The notes under the pieces were generated by a model. That model was not told the DNA's origin. It did not search any database and saw only the letters and a program-made list of their open reading frames with translations. From Trebonia sp963836195 (GTDB lineage: Bacteria > Actinomycetota > Actinomycetes > Streptosporangiales > Streptosporangiaceae): a stretch of DNA of 64,000 nucleotides. Where the stretch lies: contig CAWIIX010000033.1 of the NCBI GenBank assembly GCA_963836195.1, positions 744,001 to 808,000 of the forward strand, in the 5' to 3' direction. This document shows, piece after piece, positions 17,894-26,875 of this stretch (the first letter of the stretch is position 1; each line of letters begins with the position of its first letter). The position numbers and the translations under genes are program-made.

Positions 17894-18400
17894 GTGAGCG
17901 TGGAGTCGGACGAGCAGTTCCGGGAGTTCATGCGCGGGCGCTGGCCCGCGATGGTGCGGCTGGCCTACGGGCTGACCGGGGACCTGGGGCACGCGGAGGA
18001 CGTCGCCCAGGCGGCCTTCGCCCGCGCCTACGCGTCGTGGGCGCGGGTCGCGCGGACGGGCGACCCTGACGCCTACGTCCGGCGGATTGTGATCAACGAG
18101 AACCACAGCCGGTTCCGCAGGCGCCGGGTGGCCGAGAACCTGGTCGACGCGGTGCCTGAACCACCGGCCGCAGCCGGCCGGCGGACGCCCTCGGCGACAG
18201 CGACGCGCTGCTGAAGGCGCTGCGCAGGCTCGGCCCGCGCCAGCGCGCGGTGATCGTGCTGCGCTTCTGGATGGACATGTCCGAGGCCGAGACCGCCGCC
18301 GCGCTCGAACTGCTCGGTCGGCACCGTCAAGAGCCAGGCGTCCCGCGCGCTGGCCGCCTTGCGCGGCAGCGCCGAACTCATGGAGGGAGAACTCCAGTGA
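17894..18400 (+). CDS. SigE-family (ECF-type) RNA polymerase sigma factor, two frameshifts
   Basis: This short sigma factor of the actinobacterial 'SigE family' has region 2 (RLAYGLTGDLGHAEDVAQAAFARAYASW) and region 4 (LLKALRRLGPRQRAVIVLRFWMDMSEAETAAAL, then CSVGTVKSQASRALAALRG). The frame changes near 18175, between the linker and region 4, and again near 18312, where gctcgaactgctcgg carries an extra base. The two shifts cancel, and the span is an exact multiple of three. GTG 17894 is chosen because of the strong gaggagg box just upstream. It ends GTGA, overlapping the next gene, which is the usual layout for these sigma factors and their membrane partners. Confidence 0.82.
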
Positions 18401-19470
18401 GCGACCTGCACAAGGACCTGACCACCGCCCTCGCCGCGGTTGAGCCGGGCGCCGCCCCGGTGGAGGCAGCCATGCTGACCGGCCGGAAGATCAAGAACCG
18501 GAGGCGGGCCGGCCTGGTTGCCGGGGCCGTCGCGGTCGTCGTCGCCGCGGTCGTCGGCGTCCCCGCGCTCACCCGCCAGCAGGCGCTGCCTGCCCCGACC
18601 ACGAACCACATCCGGGTCACGGTGAACCCGCCCGGGCCCCATTCGCGGGCTGGCCTGATCGGATCCGGCCTGATCGGCAATGCGCCCTGGAGTGTCACCG
18701 TCACATCGTCGAGCGCGAACAACTGCGCGTTCGAGGGCAACGGCATGTCGATTATCGCGTGCAGCGGAGATCAGGGACAGCCATCCGCCGCCGCTCCGAT
18801 CAGCTTCGAGGGCGAAGGCAGCGACGGCAGCCCGGTCCCGTTCAACATCACTTTCGGCGAGGTCTGGAAGGACGTCGTGTCGGCCCGGGTCGAGCTGTCC
18901 GACGGCGCGATCCTCACCCTGCACCCGGCCGAGGTCGACGGGTCGCGATACGTGGCGTTCGCCAGTCCCGAATCGATGCAAGTCGACAGCGTGACCGCGT
19001 ACTCGCGCAGCGGGGCGATCGCGACCGCCATCCCCTTCACCCCGCCCGACGGGCTCCTCCCCAGCTTCGAGGCCTGGCTCCGTCCCGGCCAGGCCCTGCC
19101 CCCCCGGCTGACCGGGACGTTCGGGTCCGGGACGGTCCAAGGAAAGCCGTGGCGCGTGACCGCGTACCTCGGCCCGTGGGGAACCTGCCTCACCGTCGGT
19201 CACGACGTCGACTGCCTCGGCTCGCAGCGGCCCGCGACCGGCTGGGCCGGCGGCTCGGACTCCTGGGTCGTGGGGACGGCCGCCGATTCGGTGTCCTACC
19301 TGGTGATCACGCTCAAGGACGGCAGCACCGTGCGGGCGGAGGCGACCGCGGTCGGCCGGCAGAAGTTCTGGGGCGTACCGCTCAGCTCGTCCCAGCAGGC
19401 CGACTCCCGCTGGACCGCCTACGACGACGCCGGCCAGGCGGTCGCGTCGGGCTCGGTCCCGACCGGCTAG
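18397..19470 (+). CDS. Membrane-anchored partner protein of the SigE-family sigma factor
   Basis: This 357-residue protein has a cytosolic N-terminus of about 40 residues (VSDLHKDLTTALAAVEPGAA), one membrane helix (AGLVAGAVAVVVAAVVGVPAL) and an outer domain of about 290 residues without a recognised fold. Its position, coupled to the sigma gene by a GTGA overlap, and its topology are those of an anti-sigma-like or co-sensing protein, but no zinc-binding anti-sigma motif (HxxxCxxC) is visible. The call rests on context and topology only. Confidence 0.65.
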   Translation: MSDLHKDLTTALAAVEPGAAPVEAAMLTGRKIKNRRRAGLVAGAVAVVVAAVVGVPALTRQQALPAPTTNHIRVTVNPPGPHSRAGLIGSGLIGNAPWSVTVTSSSANNCAFEGNGMSIIACSGDQGQPSAAAPISFEGEGSDGSPVPFNITFGEVWKDVVSARVELSDGAILTLHPAEVDGSRYVAFASPESMQVDSVTAYSRSGAIATAIPFTPPDGLLPSFEAWLRPGQALPPRLTGTFGSGTVQGKPWRVTAYLGPWGTCLTVGHDVDCLGSQRPATGWAGGSDSWVVGTAADSVSYLVITLKDGSTVRAEATAVGRQKFWGVPLSSSQQADSRWTAYDDAGQAVASGSVPTG

Positions 19471-19540
19471 AGCGGCCACTGACATCAAAATTCAAAGACT
19501 CAACCCATCATCCCGAACGGTCCCGGCCGTCTCTATCCAC

Positions 19541-19566
19541 CCCGCCGCGCGTCCTCCGGCGGCGGG
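19541..19566. terminator. GC hairpin between convergent genes
   Basis: The arms cccgccgc (19541-19548) and gcggcggg (19559-19566) pair perfectly around a 10-nt loop in the gap between two convergent genes. There is no T-tract, as is common in actinomycetes. It overlaps nothing coding on the plus strand and ends 3 nt before the stop of the minus-strand gene. Confidence 0.4.
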
Positions 19567-19568
19567 CG

Positions 19569-22500
19569 TCAGAAGGGATCGAGGTCCGCGTCGGCCAGCA
19601 CCCGAGGCGCGCTGTCAGGGTCGGCGAGCAGGGCGGTGAGCAGATGACGGAGCGGCCACTGGCCGGCCCGCCAGGCGAGCGCGCAGCCGAGGCCGGCCGG
19701 GGAGGCAGCGTGGATCTCGCCGTCAAGGTAGCGCCAAGGCAGCGCGATACCGTCGACGGTGAGCTTGTCATGCGCCTGGTAGTGCGACGGGGCGTCCGGC
19801 ACCACGGCGGCGACGATCGAGGGGACCGGGCGGCGCTGGCCGGGCGAATCGAGCGAGCCCGCGATCTCCTCCGACGCCAGCGGCAGGTCGAGCACGTCGG
19901 CCAGCCGCGCCGCCAGCTGGTACGGGGCGAGCACGAGGGGCTGGTCGGCCAGCAGCGGCCACAGGTCGGGGGCGTCGAGGACGAGCACGTCGTCGGCGGC
20001 GGCCAGCACGATCTGGTCGCCCCGGACGGCGCGCACCCAGTCGTTCGGCGTGACCGTGTCCGGCGCGACGGCGTCAGCGGTCGCCAGCGCCGCCCACAGG
20101 GCACGCAACTGGGGGCGGGAGACCATGCGGGCCGGGTCCGCCAGTCGCGTCAGCAGCTCGTCGCGGCCGCCGGGCTCGCCCAGTAGATCCGCCAGCGAGG
20201 TGCGGACGCCGAGCGCGCGGGCGACGACGGGGTCGGCCAGCTGGCGGCCGATCGGGTCATCGCCCGGTGCGGCCCCGACCGGGTCGTACAGGCCGGCCAG
20301 CAGCGGGTCGGAGTCAGGGCCGCGCAGGTCGCCCGGGCGGTGACCGTCGAGCACCAGGTTCCGTCGCAGCCACCAGGCGGTGTAGGACGGCACGTCGGCG
20401 TGGCGGCCGTCGCCCAGCCGGACCCGGGTCCGGTCGAGCACGGCCGCCGCGGAGCGGGGGACGCAGCAGTAGCTGCAGCGCGCGCGGCCAGCGCTCGGGG
20501 TCGACCAGGTCGAGGTCGCGGACGGCCGTGACCTCGAGCGCGACCGGCGGTAGCCCCGACTCGCCCAGCACCGCGACCGAGTCGGCCGCCCAGTCCTCGA
20601 CGCCGTCCAGGTCCAGGTCGACGGCGGACTCATCGAGCTCGACGTCCTCCGCCGTGATCAGCCCAAACGAGGACAGTACGCCCGCCGCCTCTAGCGCCCG
20701 GGCGCCGTAGCGGCCGACCGTCGCCTGGTCGACGGTGCCGAACGCGGAGTCGGCCGCGATCACCTCGGCCAGCCGAGAGCCCGGCAGCAGCAGCTCGCCC
20801 GCCGGGTACCAGTCGCCGTCGTCGCCTGGGAGCGCGAGGTCGGCCAGGTACGGGAAATCGCCCGGCTCGGCGTCCAGCGCCGCCACCAGTCCGAGCACCG
20901 CGTCGGCGACCCGCTCGGGCCGGTCGTCGTCGTAGCCGGCCTCAACTGCGGCGTCGTAGGAGGCGGCGACGGCGGCGCGGGTGGCGGCGTCCTCGAGGAC
21001 CGTTCGCGGCGTCGCCTCGAACCCGCCCAGCCGGACCAGCAGCGGGTGCGCAGCCTCGGGGGCCACCACTCGCAGCCCGAGCACCGCCAGCCGGTCCGGA
21101 TGATCGAGGCCGCTGCCCGGCAGCAGCAGCCCGCGCGGGCCGCGCACCAGCCGGCCGTCCGCCAGCGGCACCGGCAGCGCGCCGAGCTCGGCCAGCTCCT
21201 CGGCCGGGGCGTCGGCCAGCGCCGCGTACAGCCCCCGCCACCAGGCCGGCTCCCGGTCGAGGGCGGCCAGCAGGTCGGCCAGCTCGGCCAGCGGCAGCCG
21301 TCGCACCCCGAGCACGGCCAGCGCCGGGTGCCTGGCCGGACCGGCGACCAGGCCCGGCAGCACCGGGGCGAGCCAGTCGGCCAGCGCCGGGGTGCCGCCC
21401 GCCAGCAGCACCGCGTCGCGCGGCCGGATCCGCCCTGTATCGACGCCCGGGAGGAACGCCACGTCCGGCAGCCGGTCCACGATCGAGCCGGCCAGCCGCG
21501 CGTCCAGTTCCGCCCGCCCGACCGGTCCCGGCACCAGGTCGAGCAGGCCGGGCCCGGGCGCGAGCCCGGGCAGCATCCCGGCGTAGACGTCGGCCGCCCG
21601 TTCGACCAGGAACTCGGTCAGCGGCCCGGGCGCGACATGGCGCCGGTCGGGGCTGAGCGGGAACGACGCCAGCAGCAGGGCCGGCCACCCGAGCGGCTCG
21701 TCGGTCGGCGTCGGCGCGTGCACGACGGCGCTCACCCCGTCGTCCGGCAGCGCGATCGGCGCACCGCCGCCGTCGACCGGTACCGCCCAGCGGACCGACC
21801 AGGCGGTGCGGGCGCGTTCCTCGGCCGGCCGGTCCGCCAGCAGCGCCGGATCGAGCACGCCGCCGTCGGCCGCCACCCGCCACCGGCTGACCACGCCGCC
21901 GTTCCGTGATCGTCGACCATGTCGTCGGCCCGTACCGCGGTCAGCACCCGGCTCCCCGGGCCGGTCTCGATCACGATCTCGGCCAGCGCCGGCAGCGCCA
22001 GCAGCAGGGCGGGCCCCGTCTCGGCCAGCAGCCGCGCGACCAGCCCGACGGCGGCGGCGTCGCGCAGCGGGAGCTCGACCGAGGTCGTGAAGCCGTCCGG
22101 CGGCAGCTCGTCCGCCCGGTCATCATCGTCGAAGGGAAGCCGCAGCACCGGCACATGCCCGCCGCGCGCCTCAAGCTCGCCCGCCAGCGCCGGCACCCCG
22201 GCCACCAGCAGCCCGGTCCGTTGCCTGGACCACCCGACCGACCCCGTCGCCGAGTGGATGCGCGGTGAGTCGGTGACCGCGACCACCGCCGCGAACCCGA
22301 CCCCGAACCGCCCGACCGTCGCCGGCCCCGCGTCCGCGCCTTGGTCGCGCTTGCTCGAGGCGCGCAACGTCGACAGGGCCTCCACCCCGGCCGCGTCCAG
22401 CGGCGCCCCGGTGTTGGAGGCGACGAGCGTCCCGTCGCGGAGCGTCAGCCGCAGTCGGCCCGGCACTCCCGCCCGCGCGGCCGCGTCGGCGGCGTTCTGC

Positions 22501-22658
22501 GCCAGCTCCACCACGACCCGGTCCCGGTAGCCGCCGAGCGCGTAGTCCTCCTCGGCGTTGGCGTCCTCGCGGAACCGCGCGGGCGACGCCGCCCAGGCGT
22601 CGAGCACCCGGCCGCGCAGCGCCGCGGTGGCAAAGGGATCATTCAGCTCGTCGGGCAC
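19569..22658 (-). CDS. Sacsin/Hsp90-like ATPase-domain protein (about 1,030 codons), two frameshifts
   Basis: This large cytosolic protein has an N-terminal GHKL ATPase domain of the sacsin/Hsp90 type: RDRVVVELAQNAADAA is the N-box and ATVGRFGVGFAAVVAV the glycine-rich lid. The remaining roughly 800 residues are Leu/Asp/Pro-rich (for example LPDVAFLPGVDTG, ALPWRYLDGEIHAA) and match no domain I can name. Two one-base shifts, near 21895 and at a five-G run near 20460, cancel, so the span is 1,030 codons exactly and the three parts join into one protein. Such single-copy proteins are widespread in actinomycetes; the role is presumed chaperone-like. Confidence 0.78.
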
Positions 22659-22678
22659 AGCCCGACCCTACAAGCCGC

Positions 22679-23449
22679 TTACGGCATCGCGCGCAGCAGC
22701 GTGCGGACCATCAGGTCGGCCCGGCGCTGGCACGTCTCGAGTACGGAATCCGCGTCGAACGTCACCGCCGTCGGGCTGACGCACCCGACCAGTGCGTCGG
22801 CCACCGCTGCCTCAACCCGCTTGATGAGTTCCGGCGCGATGACCGCGGTCGGCGAATTGCGCAGCAGCCGCGCTGCCTGCTTCCGGTACGTCAGCGCCGT
22901 CTTGGAACCGGTCTTCACCCGTTGGTCGAAGAGGAAGAGGCTCTGCCCGCTGATCATCTGCAGGGCGGGGTCGAAATCAGGCGAGCGCCTGATCTTGCTC
23001 CGCAGCTCGCGCAGGCTGCCGGTCTCGGCGTACATGATCGCGGCGGCGTTCTCATCGGTGGCGTAGGTGAGGTACCCGTCCTCGTAGCACCACGCGTTGA
23101 TCTGCTCGTTCGGCCCGAGCAACAGCTCGGTGGCGCCGAATTGCTGCGGGTCGAGTTGGACGATGCACTGGAAAGAAGTGCGGAGCGCGTCAGCGGCCAG
23201 CTTGTGGAGATTCGCGGCACTTTGCGTGAGCGAAAGCTTGGGGCCGGTGGACGGAAACATTTCCCAGTCTTCGTCCGCCTGATCAAGCGCGCGGCTCGCG
23301 CCGGACAGAGCGAGGGCGTACGCGACCTCTTCGAAAATCGAAGGCTGAGCTGCGATGAGGAAGCCGAGGCTGGCCTCGTGCACATAAAAGCGGCGGCTGG
23401 CTAGCGGGTCCAGCACGCAGGTCTCCGCGGAGTTGATGGCGGTTGCCAT
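22679..23449 (-). CDS. Orphan protein, last gene of a signalling operon
   Basis: This 256-residue protein is not recognised. It has no membrane segment and no metal or nucleotide motif that I can identify. The sequence is ordinary globular, with helical stretches (LHKLAADALRTSFQCIVQL; LREQ-type charged helices such as GSLRELRSKIRRSPDFD) and Tyr/Trp-rich patches (NEQINAWCYEDGYLTYATDE). The start at ATG 23449 is preferred over GTG 23452 because of the gaaagga box 5 nt upstream. It follows the response regulator by 68 bp and may be its effector or target. Codon use is less GC-biased than in the flanking genes. Confidence 0.65.
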   Translation of the reverse strand: MATAINSAETCVLDPLASRRFYVHEASLGFLIAAQPSIFEEVAYALALSGASRALDQADEDWEMFPSTGPKLSLTQSAANLHKLAADALRTSFQCIVQLDPQQFGATELLLGPNEQINAWCYEDGYLTYATDENAAAIMYAETGSLRELRSKIRRSPDFDPALQMISGQSLFLFDQRVKTGSKTALTYRKQAARLLRNSPTAVIAPELIKRVEAAVADALVGCVSPTAVTFDADSVLETCQRRADLMVRTLLRAMP

Positions 23450-23517
23450 CACGGTCCTTTCTCGGACGCCGAATGAGCGATCTTAAGAGGATGCCCGTTC
23501 TGCTGACAGTTTAGCAC

Positions 23518-24354
23518 TTACCCCGGAAATGAGTTCCTGTCAAGTTCCGGAAGTTCCCACAGTCGGCCCTGGACGTTCCGTTCCCGGACGGCTTCCATGA
23601 AGTCCGGCGTAACGCCCTCGGGTACCAGGTGCCGCACGCTGGCCGGCACCGGGCCCTCTTCGTCCGGCCAGCTGGCGGCCCGAGCCAACCCCACCGCGAC
23701 CGCGGCGGACAGGCTCCGGCTCCAGTACACGCCCACGCAGGTCCCGTCAGGGCCCTTCTGCATGGGCTTCCTGGGCTGGCTGGCCAGCAGTGGGATCACG
23801 GAACCGAGAAGCCCCGACGCCAGCGAGTAGAGCGTCTGGATGCCGCCCTGGGGGGAGAGCGCTTCGAGCAGTTGAGCCTCGAACAGGAACGGTTCCATGC
23901 TCGCGCCCAGGTTGGCCATCGGCGTCGTCTGCGCCAGGCGTCGCGCGGGCGCCTGCTCGAGCAGCTCAGTCAGCTTGGCGATCACCGAGCGCGCCTCGTA
24001 GTTCTCCTTCATGAAGGCCCAGTCGACGCCGAACTTCTGCTGGGCGAAGGACGCCAGGTCCAGCCGGTCGCCGCCCTGCCACCCGGTGACGATAATGCAC
24101 CGGGTGCCGAGGCCGTCTACCTGGCGGATCGCCTCAAGCACACTGATGCCGTCCGAGTTCTGGTCGTCATGGGGGTCGAGGCCGATATCCAAGATCGCGA
24201 CGTCAAACCGGGCCGACCGTAGCGCTTCCCTGGCCTCGGGCAGCGTCCCGCACGCCACGACCTCGGAGGCGCCGGCTCGACGCGCGGCTCGGTCGAAGAG
24301 GTACACCCAATTCTCGGTGTCCTCGACGATAAGCGCTCTCGTGGGTGCCTTCAC
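23518..24354 (-). CDS. Response regulator with an uncharacterised C-terminal domain
   Basis: Residues 1-120 are a receiver domain with the acidic pair E11-D12, phospho-acceptor D56 (AILDIGLDP), T90 (IIVTGW) and K116 (FMKEN), so all phosphorylation residues are present. Residues of about 140-278 (PQGGIQTLYSLASGLLGSV; GVYWSRSLSAAVAVGLARA; GRLWELPELD) are not a helix-turn-helix or any output domain I recognise. The GTG start at 24354 overlaps the kinase stop (GTGA), so the two are translationally coupled. A much longer upstream start exists in the frame but would overlap the kinase catalytic domain. It is probably phosphorylated by the kinase at 24351-26141, and it does not look like a DNA-binding regulator. 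Confidence 0.78.
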   Translation of the reverse strand: MKAPTRALIVEDTENWVYLFDRAARRAGASEVVACGTLPEAREALRSARFDVAILDIGLDPHDDQNSDGISVLEAIRQVDGLGTRCIIVTGWQGGDRLDLASFAQQKFGVDWAFMKENYEARSVIAKLTELLEQAPARRLAQTTPMANLGASMEPFLFEAQLLEALSPQGGIQTLYSLASGLLGSVIPLLASQPRKPMQKGPDGTCVGVYWSRSLSAAVAVGLARAASWPDEEGPVPASVRHLVPEGVTPDFMEAVRERNVQGRLWELPELDRNSFPG

Positions 24355-26141
24355 GGCGCATTGCCTTCCTCGGAGGTTCGATCGATTAGCTGCGGGTCGA
24401 TCTGGAAGCGGATGTTCACGGTGGTGCCCGACCCCGGCTCGGAGTCGATGTCGATGAGTCCCTGGGTGCGGCGAACCCAGCCCCGGACCCACACCATGCC
24501 GAACCCGAGCCCGCTGCCTCGGCGGCTCGTCTGACGCGGCTCGAACAGGCCGTCCAGCTCCTGCCTGGTCATCCCGACCCCGGCGTCCCTGACAGTGACG
24601 ACGATGAACGGCTCCCTGGGCAGGCGCTCATCCAGCCAGGTCGTTACGTACAGCGGCCCAGGTCGGTTCTGCATCGCTTTGACGGCGTTGAGAAGCAGGT
24701 TCTCCACGACAAGGTCGAGCGCCGTGCACGGGATGTTGGGCAGGCCGGGTGCGAGGTCCGTGACCAGGTCGATGTACTGCGGGATCCGCACGGACGACAG
24801 GCCGATCTCCACCTGCTCGTTCACTTCCGCCGCCTCCCGCAGCGTTCCTATCCTCCTGCGCAGCTCACCGGGGATCTCCAGGGTGTGCTCGGCGTCGGTC
24901 TGGACTCGCTGGAGCCGGGCCGCCAGGTCGTCGTTGTCGGGTGGCTCGGACGAATCGAGGTCCTCGAGGAGCTCGGCCACGATCGCCCGGATCGAGCCGA
25001 CGTGGTTGTTGATCCGGTGCACGGCGTTGAGTACCTGATCCGCCGCCAGGACCATGAGCTGATCTTGCAGCTCGCTGTCGATGTCGGCCCGTATTTTCGT
25101 CATGGCGATGGCGTTGACCACCCGCCGGGAGAACCGCTCGGCCAGTGCCTGCCCGACGTTGCTGAAGGCGTTCTCCCGCGAGCTCTCGAGGTTGAGCACG
25201 CCGATCGGGAACCGGTTGCTGCCGCCACCGAAGGTGATCGGGATGGCCATCTCGCACCGCATGCCGTCGATGATGGGCCGGTAATCCGGGCGATCGAGGG
25301 CGCGCTGCAGCACAACGGCTCTGCCTTCATGAAATGCCTCGCCGCAGACGCTGGTGCCGATATCAACCCGAACCCCGATGTCCGCGTTGTTCGTGCTGTA
25401 CGCGACGACCAGGGAATCGCCGTCCTGGGGGTCCGCGAAGAGAATTTCCGCGGCGTCCGGCTTCACGAAGGCCAGCGAGTTCAGGGCGTTCAGAATATGG
25501 TCAAGAACCTGGCGCATGACCATGTCGCTGTCATATCTGGTGGCCTCGATCAGCAGCCGGTCGGTGGCGTTCCTGAAGTTGTCCTCGTCGAAGAGCGCCG
25601 CGTGGCTGACCGCCATCGAAATCTGCCCCGCCACGGCCTCGACGAAATCGAGATGCGACTGGTCGAACTGCACGTCGGGTGGCGCCTCGACGTTGATGAC
25701 GCCGATCGCGTCGCCATCGAGGGTGAGTTCGGCGGCGACAAGACTAAGCTGCGGTGCGCGCTCATCCGGGTCCATTTCCGCGCGCGGGAAGTACCTCTCT
25801 CGCAGCAGCGGGTCGCTCTGGATGTCGTTCATAAGGACGGGCCGATGGGTGGACAGCACGAGCCCGGTGATCGAGTTCTCAATCGGAACGAAGTGCCCGA
25901 TCGATGTCCGGTCCGCTGAGATCTCATTCCGCAGCCCGTCCGCGTACTCGAACAGGATGTCCACGTGCAAAGCATTCAGTATCTTCTGAGTCTGCGTGAC
26001 GATGAACTGGAGTGTGTCCGCGAGTGTATTCCTGTGATCGATGATTCGCCGGTCGGTCGCGAGCGTCAGCTCTAGCTGACGTTCCCGCAGTCGCGAGGGA
26101 TCATGACCGACCGCCGCATCCGCCCCGGGGATTTCACTCAC
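24351..26141 (-). CDS. Soluble GAF-GAF sensor histidine kinase
   Basis: This 596-residue cytosolic kinase has no membrane helix. Two GAF domains are apparent (about 35-185 and 195-345), judged from paired GVINVE / GVLNLES strands and the SVCGEAF motif. The region around LNAVHRINNHVGSIRA (about 371-386) takes the place of the H-box, with H375 and H380 as candidate phospho-acceptors. The ATPase domain has the N-box ENLLLNAVKAM (480-490), G1 box DAGVGM (519-524) and a final glycine loop RRGSGLGFGMVWVR. The H-box differs from the classical HisKA pattern. It overlaps the genes on both sides (8 bp upstream, 4 bp downstream). The signal is unknown; GAF domains suggest a small soluble ligand or redox input. 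Confidence 0.85.
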   Translation of the reverse strand: MSEIPGADAAVGHDPSRLRERQLELTLATDRRIIDHRNTLADTLQFIVTQTQKILNALHVDILFEYADGLRNEISADRTSIGHFVPIENSITGLVLSTHRPVLMNDIQSDPLLRERYFPRAEMDPDERAPQLSLVAAELTLDGDAIGVINVEAPPDVQFDQSHLDFVEAVAGQISMAVSHAALFDEDNFRNATDRLLIEATRYDSDMVMRQVLDHILNALNSLAFVKPDAAEILFADPQDGDSLVVAYSTNNADIGVRVDIGTSVCGEAFHEGRAVVLQRALDRPDYRPIIDGMRCEMAIPITFGGGSNRFPIGVLNLESSRENAFSNVGQALAERFSRRVVNAIAMTKIRADIDSELQDQLMVLAADQVLNAVHRINNHVGSIRAIVAELLEDLDSSEPPDNDDLAARLQRVQTDAEHTLEIPGELRRRIGTLREAAEVNEQVEIGLSSVRIPQYIDLVTDLAPGLPNIPCTALDLVVENLLLNAVKAMQNRPGPLYVTTWLDERLPREPFIVVTVRDAGVGMTRQELDGLFEPRQTSRRGSGLGFGMVWVRGWVRRTQGLIDIDSEPGSGTTVNIRFQIDPQLIDRTSEEGNAP

Positions 26142-26754
26142 TCCGCGTCACCGCCTGCATCTTCGCCATGACTTCGCCTTCGTCGTCTCCGTCGCGCGAT
26201 ACAGCCGCAGTCCGCAACGTTGTCACCAAGTCTTGGGCCAGCGACACGTAGCGGACCGCGTCGGCGGTCGACGGCGGGAAGCCGGATTCGGCCGTGTAGT
26301 CACGCAGTCGTCGCAGTTCTGCGATCGCGGGGAAGAGCAGTGGCCATTTGTCCAGCCGCTTCAGATTCAACGCCACCTGCGGCCAGCCATGCGGCTGGTT
26401 GGGGGCAACCCGATCCGAGGCCGCATTGAGCTGGTACTCGAGCAGTCCCCAGGCATAGATGATCGCCTGCGCCGGCGCCCAGTCGGCCAGTTCCTCGAGC
26501 GCGCCGAACTCGGTCGCCTGCGGTCCGACCTCGGCCGTGTCCCTCGGTGCGTCGAGGTCCCCAGCCGTGGCCGCGAGACCCGCCTGGTAACGCTCTAGCG
26601 GGGCGAACGTCGCCTCGCCGCCGGGGAATCGCAGATGCAGCACCCGTCGAAAGGCATCGCGGAGCTCTTTACGGAGAACTACCGCCACGATCATCACGGC
26701 GGCGGGCCACGCGAGAGAGTTCACGAGCGCAGCGGTGAACTGCAGGCCAGTCAC
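26134..26754 (-). CDS. Membrane-anchored HEPN-like protein, first gene of the signalling operon
   Basis: This 206-residue protein has an N-terminal membrane helix (LAWPAAVMIVAVVLRKELRD, about 14-33) followed by the segment LRFPGGEATF, a helix-plus-stalk layout that recurs in bacterial conflict-type membrane proteins. The C-terminal half is all-helical. AELRRLRDYTAESGFPPS then DAVRYVSLAQDLVTTL (about 145-180) resembles the final helices of HEPN/DUF4145 domains, where R-x4-H is catalytic. Here the spacing gives R151-x4-E156, so RNase activity is probably lost or altered. The GTG start at 26754 is divergent from the serine hydrolase. The fold call is by eye and moderate; the topology is clear. 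Confidence 0.62.
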   Translation of the reverse strand: MTGLQFTAALVNSLAWPAAVMIVAVVLRKELRDAFRRVLHLRFPGGEATFAPLERYQAGLAATAGDLDAPRDTAEVGPQATEFGALEELADWAPAQAIIYAWGLLEYQLNAASDRVAPNQPHGWPQVALNLKRLDKWPLLFPAIAELRRLRDYTAESGFPPSTADAVRYVSLAQDLVTTLRTAAVSRDGDDEGEVMAKMQAVTRSE

Positions 26755-26840
26755 GAGCCGAGGTTACACCACGAGGCTTATCAGCCCAATCGGATTTCCG
26801 CTACCGGAGGGAATTCGATGGGCACCGCATGCGCCCGGAG

Positions 26841-26869
26841 TTCTACGGCGATCTATTTGCTGCTATTTT
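26841..26869 (+). promoter_or_regulatory. Leaderless-type promoter of the serine hydrolase gene
   Basis: ttctac (26841-26846) and tatttt (26864-26869) are separated by 17 bp. The latter ends 6 nt before ATG 26876. The stretch is strikingly A/T-rich for this genome. No Shine-Dalgarno sequence precedes the ATG, consistent with a leaderless message. Confidence 0.45.
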
Positions 26870-26875
26870 GTTCGG

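Noticed and set aside
15701..18106. Very long minus-strand open frame of about 800 codons opposite the MFS-MarR gene
   Set aside because: Arg/Gln/Asp/Gly-rich composition without domains; it is the antisense shadow of a GC-rich gene with clear transporter sequence.
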